18,129 bases of DNA. Source: JAEMQF01 sp049297615 (GTDB lineage: Bacteria > Pseudomonadota > Gammaproteobacteria > Burkholderiales > Burkholderiaceae_C). Of the stretch, positions 1 through 6,129 are shown piece by piece. Under the pieces are notes generated by a model that ran no database searches, was not told the DNA's origin, and saw only the letters and a program-made list of their open reading frames with translations. The first letter of the stretch is position 1. The number at the start of each line of letters is the position of its first letter. The stretch lies in the NCBI GenBank assembly GCA_049297615.1, contig JBAQUQ010000398.1, positions 1-18,129 of the forward strand, given 5' to 3'. Made by a program: the position numbers and the translations under genes.

Positions 1-458
1 GGGCACATGCGGTGATGACGCGGCCGAGCGTTGTGGCGCCCGGTGGCGCCCCGCGAGCGTGGGTCGGAGAACGGGGGCGCCGCCGCCGCCCTGCCACCAT
101 GACGCTGGCCAGCGCACTGTATGCGCACAGACGCCTCTGGGCCGAAAGCAGCAAGCGCGCTGTTGCAGCCCTGACGCAAATCGAGGTGTGCCAATTTCAT
201 CCTAGCGGGGCGCGGGCGGGCAGCGGAGTCGCCATGCTAGCGTCTGTGTTCCAGCTGCTTGTTCCGGTCCGACATTGCGAATGCAAGCAATGCCCTGCGC
301 GCGGCCGGCCGTGCAGCACGGCCTCAGCGCCTGCCGCGTCGATCGGCCGGCTCATGAAAATCAGGAAAAACTCCCGGCCGCATATTCCCTAGGCTGAGAG
401 CCGCCGTCGGGCGGCGAGAATCGCGGGCTTTGTTGCCGAACTGCCAATCCTCGTCCCC
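1..458. other. leader region with no supported gene
   Basis: I find no convincing gene here. The one plus-strand open frame (12-392) is rich in Arg, Ala and Pro, has no recognisable domain and looks like a by-product of high GC. The long minus-strand frame that enters from 1994 is the antisense of the ATPase and propeller genes. The stretch around 340-400 is locally more AT-rich and probably holds the promoter of the transporter operon, but I cannot pick confident -35 and -10 boxes. A GC hairpin lies at 400-415. Confidence 0.5.
400..415 (+). other. GC hairpin upstream of the transporter operon
   Basis: GCCGCC (400-405), a GTCG loop (406-409) and GGCGGC (410-415) form a perfect 6-bp stem with a tetraloop, 43 bases before the ATPase start. 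No T-tract follows, so it is not an obvious terminator. It could be a leader structure or chance in high-GC DNA. Confidence 0.25.
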
Positions 459-1172
459 ATGCTGCGTATCGACTCCCTGACCAAACGCTATGGCGAGCGC
501 GTCGCGCTGCAGTCGTTGTCGTTTTGTGTGCCGCGTGGCCAGTTCGTCGCCCTGCTCGGGCCCAATGGCGCGGGCAAGTCGACCTTGTTCCAGGTGCTGA
601 CGGGGCTGTTCGCTGCCGACGAAGGCAGGGTCGAAGTGGCGGGGCACTCGCTGCGCAGCGCGCCGACGCAGGCGCTGCGCCACATCGGCGTCGTGTTCCA
701 GCAGATTTCGCTGGACATGGATTTGAGCGTGCGCCACAACCTGCTGTTCCAGGCCGACTTGCAGGGTTTGCCGCGCAAGCTCGCGCTCGAGCGCATCGAT
801 GCCGGGTGCGCGCGCCTGGGAATTGCCGGCGACCTGGAGCGCAAGGCAAGAGAGCTTTCGGGCGGGAACCGGCGCAAGGTGGAACTGATTCGCGCGAACC
901 TGCACCAACCGCCGGTGCTGTTGATGGACGAAGCGACGGTCGGCCTGGACCCGAAGTCGCGCCGCGACTTGCTGGCCGCCCTGCACGCCGACGTGCGTGA
1001 ACGCGAATTGAGTGTGCTGTGGGCCACGCATTGGGTCGAAGAAGCGCAGGACGCAGACCGCGTGCTGGTGCTGCACAAGGGCAGCCTGCTCGCCGACGGA
1101 ACGCCGGCCGAAGTGACCCAGGCTCTGGGCGAGGCCACGCTCGAAGCGGGTTTCATCAAGCGCACGAGTTGA
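459..1172 (+). CDS. ABC transporter ATP-binding protein, PQQ-alcohol-dehydrogenase-associated (PedA1-like)
   Basis: This is a cytoplasmic ATPase subunit that powers the ABC transporter completed by the permease at 3393-4256. The 237-residue sequence has every nucleotide-binding motif: Walker A GPNGAGKST (residues 34-42), Q-loop near Q81-Q82, signature LSGGN (133-137, Asn replacing the usual Gln, common in ABC-2/DrrA-type ATPases), Walker B LLMDE (154-158) and H-loop H191. It opens an operon with a beta-propeller, a binding protein and a permease. That gene set is known beside PQQ-dependent alcohol dehydrogenases (family remembered as PQQ_ABC_ATP, not searched). The ATG at 459 gives a standard N-terminus, although no strong Shine-Dalgarno precedes it. 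The substrate is not evident; lanthanide or alcohol-related transport is inferred from the neighbours. Confidence 0.9.
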   Translation: MLRIDSLTKRYGERVALQSLSFCVPRGQFVALLGPNGAGKSTLFQVLTGLFAADEGRVEVAGHSLRSAPTQALRHIGVVFQQISLDMDLSVRHNLLFQADLQGLPRKLALERIDAGCARLGIAGDLERKARELSGGNRRKVELIRANLHQPPVLLMDEATVGLDPKSRRDLLAALHADVRERELSVLWATHWVEEAQDADRVLVLHKGSLLADGTPAEVTQALGEATLEAGFIKRTS

Positions 1173-1199
1173 AAGATTCCAACCGAAGGAGACGCACCC

Positions 1200-2168
1200 A
1201 TGCACCCATGTTCCCAAGCCATGATCGCCCTGGCCTTGGCGCTCGCCGGCACGACAACGCAGGCCCAAGGGACGGCCTATGTGTCCAGCGAAAAAGACAA
1301 TTCGCTGACGATGATCGATCTGGGAACACTCAGCGTGAAGGGAGTCATCGCCACCTGCAAACGCGCACGCCATGTGCAGATGACGCCTGAGGCGAAGATC
1401 ATGGTCGCGTGCACCGATTCGAACGCGGCCGACATCATCGATCCGGCAAGCGCCAAGTCGCTGCGCCGCATTCCCTTGGGCAAGGAGCCCGAGGCCTTCG
1501 ACATCTCGCCCGACGGCAAGATCATCTACGTGTCCAATGAAGACGAAGGCGAAACCAGTTTCATCGACGCCGCAAGCGGCAAGACCCTGAAGACGGTGAA
1601 GGTGGGCAAGGAACCCGAAGGCGTGAAGGTCAGCGGCGACGGGAAACTCGTGTATGTGACCTCCGAGGTCGCGAGCATGGTGCACGTGATCGACACCGCC
1701 ACGGCGAAGATCGTCAAGAACGTCAAGGTCGGCAAGCGGCCGCGCAGGATGGCCATCACGCCTGACGGCAAGGAACTGTGGGTGACGAACGAACTCGACG
1801 CGAGCGTCACCATCGTGTCCACGGCTAAGCATTCGGTGATCGGAACCATCAAGTTCGAACTCAAGGGCGCGCGCGCCACCGACATCACGCCGGTGGGCAT
1901 CCAGATGACGCGCGACGGCAAGCGTGCCTTCGTCGCGCTGGGCCGGGCGAACCATGTGGCCTTCGTCGACGTGGCCTCGCGCAAGGTCACGCACACCGTG
2001 CTGGTGGGCAAGCGCCCGTGGAATGTGATGCTCGACAAAGCCGAGGCCCGCCTGCTCGTCGTGAACGGGTTGAGCGACGACGTGACCGTGATCGATGTGG
2101 CCGGCGCCAAGGCGCTGAAGAGCATCCCGGTGGGGCGCGTGCCCTATGGCGTGGTGATCGTCGAATGA
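1200..2168 (+). CDS. periplasmic YVTN beta-propeller protein, PQQ-catabolism-associated (PedA2-like)
   Basis: The product is a 322-residue exported beta-propeller. Residues 1-22 form a signal peptide with a likely cleavage after TTTQA. The rest is a string of about seven repeats of roughly 42 residues built on patterns such as PDGKxxYVxN, followed by xVxVID and VGKxPxxV. This is the YVTN/NHL-like layout of the family remembered as PQQ_ABC_repeats. The start is supported by AAGGAG (1186-1191), 8 bases before the ATG. It lies 27 bases after the ATPase gene and overlaps the next gene by ATGA (2165-2168), so it belongs to the operon. No catalytic residues are visible. A role in holding a ligand, metal or partner protein for the transporter is inference. 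Confidence 0.88.
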   Translation: MHPCSQAMIALALALAGTTTQAQGTAYVSSEKDNSLTMIDLGTLSVKGVIATCKRARHVQMTPEAKIMVACTDSNAADIIDPASAKSLRRIPLGKEPEAFDISPDGKIIYVSNEDEGETSFIDAASGKTLKTVKVGKEPEGVKVSGDGKLVYVTSEVASMVHVIDTATAKIVKNVKVGKRPRRMAITPDGKELWVTNELDASVTIVSTAKHSVIGTIKFELKGARATDITPVGIQMTRDGKRAFVALGRANHVAFVDVASRKVTHTVLVGKRPWNVMLDKAEARLLVVNGLSDDVTVIDVAGAKALKSIPVGRVPYGVVIVE

Positions 2169-3319
2169 AGCTTCGGGCCGCGGCCGCGCTGCTGACGCTG
2201 GCCGCCGTGCCGGCGCAGTCGGCCACGCTCAAGGCCACCCTGATCGCGCCGCAGGACGACGCGCGCCTGGAACGCACGCGCATCGAGCGCGCCTATCTCG
2301 GCCACACCGGCGGTCCTCTGCTGGATGCACTGCAGATGGCCGTCGACGAAAACGAACTCGAACTCGAATCGGCCGGCGCGTCCGTCGTCATCAACACGCA
2401 GGCCGTGGCCACGCTCGAAGCGGCACGCAGCGCGGCGATCGCTGCCGAGAAAGCCGGCGCGACCGTGCTGCTGACCGACTTGAACGCAGCCTGGACCCTG
2501 GCCGTGGCCGACGCCGTGAAGCTGCCTGTCTTGAACCTGAGCGAAGCGGCGGACAGCCTGCGCCAGCAGGATTGCCGCGCGCGTTTGTTCCACCTGATTC
2601 CCAGCGAACGCATGCGCAGCGACGCGCTGGCGCAAACCTTGCTGTCGCGTCGATGGAGCAAGCTGCTGTTGTTGACGGGCTCGTCCGTGCTCGACCAACA
2701 ACGTGCGGCCACGGTGCAAGCGTCGATCAAACGCTACGGCCTGCAGGTGGTGGCCACCAAGCCGTTCAAGCTTTCGGCTGACCCGCGCGAGCGCGATTTG
2801 GCAAACCCCTTGTTGCTGACTGCCGGCACCGCCTACGACGCCGTGTGGGTGGTCGACAGCGACGGCGAATTCGCGCGTGGCCTGCCCTACCGTACCGTGC
2901 TGCCCCGGCCGGTGGTCGGCGACGCCGGCCTCGTGCCCTTGGCCTGGCATGCGCAGTTCGAACGTTACGGGGCACCCCAGGTCGTGCGCCGCTTTGCCAA
3001 GGCGACCCAGCGCGCGATGACGGCGCAAGACTGGTCGGCGTGGATGGCGGGCAAGGCGCTCGTGGCCGTGCTCACGGCTGCACCCAAGGGACCGGCCGCG
3101 GCCTGGGCCCGTGCGCTCGGCAAGACGCCGCTCGACGGGTCGAAGGGAACATCAATGACCTTTCGCGCTTGGGACGGCCAGTTGCGCCAGCCTCTGGTGT
3201 TGAGCGACGGCCAGGGCGTCGTCTCGACTTCGCCGGTCGAAGGCCTGATGCACCCCAGCGACGTGCTCGACACGCTGGGCGCCGACGCGCCGGAAAAACT
3301 GTGCAAGGTGGCGCGATGA
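2165..3319 (+). CDS. periplasmic substrate-binding protein of the PQQ-dehydrogenase-associated ABC system (PedB-like)
   Basis: This is a 384-residue exported protein that looks like a type I (leucine/amide-binding-like) periplasmic receptor. The signal peptide covers about residues 1-20 (basic MKLR, then an Ala/Leu core ending AQSA). A Rossmann-like alternation follows, with a segment of the form ATVLLTDLNAAWTLAVADAVK and then KLLLLTGSS, typical of the two-lobe fold. The open frame extends upstream to 2018, but the Met at 2165 is chosen because it gives the signal peptide and overlaps the propeller stop as ATGA. Gene order ATPase, propeller, receptor, permease fits the family remembered as PQQ_ABC_bind. 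The ligand is unknown. Pairing this receptor fold with an ABC-2 permease is unusual. Confidence 0.85.
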   Translation: MKLRAAAALLTLAAVPAQSATLKATLIAPQDDARLERTRIERAYLGHTGGPLLDALQMAVDENELELESAGASVVINTQAVATLEAARSAAIAAEKAGATVLLTDLNAAWTLAVADAVKLPVLNLSEAADSLRQQDCRARLFHLIPSERMRSDALAQTLLSRRWSKLLLLTGSSVLDQQRAATVQASIKRYGLQVVATKPFKLSADPRERDLANPLLLTAGTAYDAVWVVDSDGEFARGLPYRTVLPRPVVGDAGLVPLAWHAQFERYGAPQVVRRFAKATQRAMTAQDWSAWMAGKALVAVLTAAPKGPAAAWARALGKTPLDGSKGTSMTFRAWDGQLRQPLVLSDGQGVVSTSPVEGLMHPSDVLDTLGADAPEKLCKVAR

Positions 3320-3322
3320 GCG

Positions 3323-3388
3323 CCGCCGGGCCGCTCCCAAGGCGCTCGCTCCCCCTCGGGGGGACCGGCGCGCAGCGCCGTAGGGGGC
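3323..3388. repeat. intergenic palindromic repeat (C-tract/G-tract element)
   Basis: The sequence between the receptor stop and the permease start is a compact palindromic element. CCCCCT (3351-3356) pairs with AGGGGG (3382-3387), and inside lies CGGCGC (3366-3371), loop GCA, GCGCCG (3375-3380). A competing fold pairs CCCCC with the adjacent GGGGGG (3358-3363). From memory this resembles a dispersed element common between genes in Comamonadaceae; I have not searched it. It is flanked by ATGAGCG on both sides (3316-3322 and 3393-3399), which may be a target duplication or simply two similar gene starts. It appears once in the window. Its AGGGGG lies 5 bases before the permease ATG and can act as Shine-Dalgarno. 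Confidence 0.65.
3382..3387 (+). promoter_or_regulatory. Shine-Dalgarno of the permease gene supplied by the repeat
   Basis: AGGGGG with a 5-base spacer precedes the ATG at 3393. It is the 3' arm of the repeat's outer stem, so folding of the repeat RNA would hide it while ribosome passage from upstream would open it. This is inferred from sequence only. Confidence 0.5.
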
Positions 3389-3392
3389 ACCA

Positions 3393-4256
3393 ATGAGCGG
3401 CGTGCTGGCCGATGCCGCCGGCGGTGCCGCACGCCACGGCGCGGCCCACGCCCTGCAGGCGCTGCGCGCCATCGTGCTGCGCGAACTGTTCAAGTTCTTG
3501 CAGCAGACCGGGCGCCTGGTCTCGGCCCTGGTGCGCCCCCTGCTGTGGCTGGCGGTGTTCGCCGCGGGTTTTCGCAACGTATTCGGCATCGCCATCGTCG
3601 AGCCCTACGATACCTACATTTCCTACGATGTCTATATCGCCCCCGGCCTGGTGGGAATGGTGCTGCTGTTCAACGGCATGCAGTCCTCCCTGGCCATGGT
3701 GTACGACCGTGAGATGGGCCTGATGCGCCTGCTGCTCACCGCGCCGCTGCCGCGGCCTTGGCTGTTGTTCGCGAAGTTGTGCGCGACGGCCCTGCTGTCG
3801 GTCTTGCAGGCGCTGGCCTTCGTCTTTGTCGCCGCCCTGATCGGCACGACCCTGCCGGTGCTCTCGCTCGCCGGCCTGCACGCGCTGTTCGCTCTGGTTT
3901 GCGGCGCATTGATGCTGGGTGCGCTGGGCTTGCTGCTGTCGGTGCACATCAAGCAGTTGGAGAACTTCGCCGGCACGATGAACTTCGTGATCTTCCCGAT
4001 GTACTTCATCTCGACCGCGCTGTACCCGCTGTGGAAGCTTCAGGAGTCGGGGGCCGAATGGGTGTATTGGCTGGCGCGCAGCAATCCATTCACTTACGCG
4101 ATCGAATGGATTCGTTTTGCTCTCTATGGCAAAGACCCCGGGCTCGCGCCGTGGGTCGTGCTGGGCTGCCTGGTGGTGTTCTTCACCTTGTCGTGTTGGG
4201 GCTACGACCCGCAGCGCGGTTTCGGCGGCCTGGCCAAGAAGGGGCCGCCGGCATGA
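3393..4256 (+). CDS. pedC: ABC-2 type permease, PedC family
   Basis: This is the inner-membrane subunit of the ABC system. Its 287 residues contain six hydrophobic segments (about 44-62, 80-100, 126-150, 160-184, 192-212 and 252-270), with the ABC-2 hallmarks DREMGLMRLLLTAPLPR (106-122, cytoplasmic coupling region) and FISTALYP followed by NPFTYAIEW (231-239). It fits the PedC permease family linked to quinoprotein alcohol dehydrogenase clusters (remembered, not searched). The start follows an AGGGGG site provided by the palindromic repeat. Its stop overlaps the next gene (ATGA, 4253-4256). The ABC-2 fold is usual for exporters, yet a periplasmic binding protein is encoded next to it, so the transport direction cannot be told from sequence. 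Confidence 0.88.
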   Translation: MSGVLADAAGGAARHGAAHALQALRAIVLRELFKFLQQTGRLVSALVRPLLWLAVFAAGFRNVFGIAIVEPYDTYISYDVYIAPGLVGMVLLFNGMQSSLAMVYDREMGLMRLLLTAPLPRPWLLFAKLCATALLSVLQALAFVFVAALIGTTLPVLSLAGLHALFALVCGALMLGALGLLLSVHIKQLENFAGTMNFVIFPMYFISTALYPLWKLQESGAEWVYWLARSNPFTYAIEWIRFALYGKDPGLAPWVVLGCLVVFFTLSCWGYDPQRGFGGLAKKGPPA

Positions 4257-5239
4257 TCGATCGTGCCGGGTTCGCCCGCAGACAGTTCGTGCTGGGCAGC
4301 GCCGCCTGCCTTGCGCTGGCCGGTGGCCGGGCGCGCGGCGCCGAAAACTTTCCGTCGCGCCCGATCACGCTTTGGGTGCCTTGGCCCGCCGGTGGCGCCA
4401 CCGACATTTCGCTGCGCCTGCTCGCCGAACTCACCAGCCAGGCGATCGGACAGAAGGTTCTGGTGGACAACCGCGGCGGCGCCGGCGGCACCCTGGTCAT
4501 GCCCATCTTGCAGCAGGCCGAGCCCGACGGCTACACGATCGCGCAACTGCCGCAGACCGTGTTTCGCGTGCCCCATACGCAGCGCGTGCTGTGGGACCCG
4601 ATCCGCGACGTGACGCCGATCATCCAGATTTCAGGCGTGACCTTCGGCATCTTGGTCAGCGCGAAGAGCCCATTGCGCAATCTGCAAGACATGTTCACCT
4701 TCGCGCGCGCCAGGCCCGGCGAACTGAGCATCGCGACGAATGGCGTGGGCACGACGCCGCATATGGTGTTGGAAGAGCTGTTCACGCAGCGCGGCCTGCG
4801 CTACATCCACGTGCCCTACAAGGGAACGGCGGAACAGTTGAACGCGATCACCTCCGCCCAGGTGATGTCGGGCGTCAACTCCACCGGATTCGGCCCGGCG
4901 GTCGAGTCCGGCCAGCTGCGTTTGCTTGCGACTTTCGCGCCGCAGCGCTCCAAGCGCTGGCCCGATGCGCCGACGCTGCGTGAGCTCGGCTTCGACATCG
5001 TCGCCATGTCGCCGTTCGGCCTGGGCGGCCCACGCGGCTTGCCGAACAGCGTGCGCGACACGCTGCACGACGCGTTCAAGAAGGCGATGTTCGACCCGGC
5101 CTTCGTCAACGAGATCGCCAAGTACGATCAAGACCTCGCCTACCTCGGACCCGCCGAGTACGCGCAAGCCTGCCGCGAGGCGTTTGCCAAGGAGCGGGCT
5201 GCCGTCGAGCGGCTCGGTTTGGCACGCCAGCCCGGTTGA
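4253..5239 (+). CDS. Bug-family (TctC-like) tripartite tricarboxylate receptor, Tat-exported
   Basis: The product is a 328-residue periplasmic solute receptor of the Bug/TctC family. The N-terminus carries a twin-arginine motif ARRQFVLG (R9-R10), then a hydrophobic stretch and a likely cleavage near residue 30 (ARGA). The mature part has the Bug signature elements PSRPITLWVPWPAGGATD, VDNRGGAGGT, the segment around ATNGVGTTPH, and HVPYKGT. The frame is open further upstream, but the Met at 4253 gives the Tat signal and overlaps the permease stop by ATGA, implying translational coupling. No TctA or TctB membrane gene is nearby, so it is an orphan receptor, as most Bug proteins in Burkholderiales are. 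Bug proteins usually bind carboxylates or other small organic anions; the ligand here is unknown. Confidence 0.9.
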   Translation: MIDRAGFARRQFVLGSAACLALAGGRARGAENFPSRPITLWVPWPAGGATDISLRLLAELTSQAIGQKVLVDNRGGAGGTLVMPILQQAEPDGYTIAQLPQTVFRVPHTQRVLWDPIRDVTPIIQISGVTFGILVSAKSPLRNLQDMFTFARARPGELSIATNGVGTTPHMVLEELFTQRGLRYIHVPYKGTAEQLNAITSAQVMSGVNSTGFGPAVESGQLRLLATFAPQRSKRWPDAPTLRELGFDIVAMSPFGLGGPRGLPNSVRDTLHDAFKKAMFDPAFVNEIAKYDQDLAYLGPAEYAQACREAFAKERAAVERLGLARQPG

Positions 5240-5267
5240 CCGGCCCGGAGCCGAGCTTCAGGGCAAC

Positions 5268-5942
5268 TTAGGGCCCCAGCAGGGCCACCACGGCTAAATG
5301 CCCTTCACGGCGCGCCATGTCCAAAGCCGACAGGCCCCGGTTGTCGCGCGCATCGCGGCGGGCGCCACGCTGCAGCAGGCGCTGCACCACCTGGGCCTGG
5401 CCCTGGCCGGCGGCCCACATCAAGGCGCTGAGCTGGTTTTCATAAACGCCGTTCACGTCGACGCCGGCATCGAGCAAGGCGTCGACCGCGTCGGCATGGC
5501 CCTGGCCCGCGGCATAGATGATCGCCGGCTTGCGCATGCGGTCCAGCGGCTCGGTGCGCGCGCCTTTGCCGAGCAGTTGCCGCACCAGGTCGGCGTAGCC
5601 GCCGTAGCACGCGGCCATCAGAGGCGTGACGCCTTCGAGCGAGGCGAGGTTCACGTCGGCGCCGGCCTCGAACAGCCGCTGCGCGAGCTGCATATTGCCT
5701 TTCTCGGCAGCCATCAACAGAGCTGTCTTGCCCAAACGGTTGCGCGCATTGGGCGCCGCGCCATGGGCCAGCATGCGGTCCACGAGAGCCAGATCGTTCT
5801 GCCGGGCGCCGACCAGCAATTGCGCATTCAGGCTCAGGAGGCTGGTCGCTTGCGCCTGCACTGCGCCTGCCAGTCCTGCAAGGGCGAACAGCAACAGGGC
5901 GTGGCCCCAAGGGCGACAGCGGGTGGGTCGGGTACGGAGCAT
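5268..5942 (-). CDS. exported ankyrin-repeat protein
   Basis: This 224-residue protein has a signal peptide (about 1-30, basic start, hydrophobic core, AVQA cleavage) followed by about five ankyrin repeats of 33 residues between residues 36 and 201 and a partial sixth at the end. Typical units are GKTALLMAAEKGNMQLAQRL with EAGADVN, and the following GVTPLMAACYGG unit. Such repeats bind protein partners. An in-frame GTG at 5966 would add eight residues, but the ATG at 5942 is preferred because GAGG lies 9 bases upstream and it gives a clean signal peptide. The gene is convergent with the Bug gene and divergent from the quinoprotein gene. A periplasmic ankyrin protein in this setting may be a chaperone or inhibitor of the redox enzymes, but that is a guess. 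Confidence 0.85.
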   Translation of the reverse strand: MLRTRPTRCRPWGHALLLFALAGLAGAVQAQATSLLSLNAQLLVGARQNDLALVDRMLAHGAAPNARNRLGKTALLMAAEKGNMQLAQRLFEAGADVNLASLEGVTPLMAACYGGYADLVRQLLGKGARTEPLDRMRKPAIIYAAGQGHADAVDALLDAGVDVNGVYENQLSALMWAAGQGQAQVVQRLLQRGARRDARDNRGLSALDMARREGHLAVVALLGP

Positions 5943-6129
5943 CGGGTAAGTCCTCGGGCGCGGCACGTCAGCAAAGCAACAGGAACGCTATTCGATTCGG
6001 CGCACTTGTTCTATATTCTGGCGCCAGAGTGACGGTGCGGCGACCCTGCACTTTCCCTCTCGGCCCCGGCGAACGGATTGCCCGCCGCGCCGCGTGGTTC
6101 ATGACCGCAAACAACTCCAGGAGACTCGC
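5943..6129. promoter_or_regulatory. divergent intergenic region between ankyrin and quinoprotein genes
   Basis: This 187-base gap separates two genes that point away from each other and must hold the promoter of at least the dehydrogenase. The best -10-like box toward the dehydrogenase is TATATT at 6012-6017 (5 of 6 matches to TATAAT), without a good -35, which could mean activator dependence. AGGAG at 6117-6121 with a short spacer sets the dehydrogenase start at 6130. I see no clear operator palindrome. Confidence 0.4.

Larger units (their letters stand above)
3316..3396 (+). other. 26-codon mini-ORF bridging the receptor and permease genes
   Basis: An ATG at 3316 overlaps the receptor stop codon (ATGA, 3316-3319). 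It opens a 26-codon frame whose TGA (3394-3396) overlaps the permease start (ATGA, 3393-3396). The frame runs almost entirely through the palindromic repeat, so the peptide (Pro, Arg and Gly rich) is unlikely to have a function of its own. It could, however, let ribosomes leaving the receptor gene travel to the permease start. Whether it is translated is inference. Confidence 0.4.

Noticed and set aside
12..392. 126-codon plus-strand frame at the left edge
   Set aside because: It has no Shine-Dalgarno, domain or signal peptide, and its composition is Arg/Ala/Pro rich like random high-GC frames.
324..1994. 556-codon minus-strand open frame
   Set aside because: It is antisense to the ATPase and propeller genes, both of which have clear motifs. 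The translation is rich in His, Arg and Gln with no domain, typical of a high-GC shadow frame.
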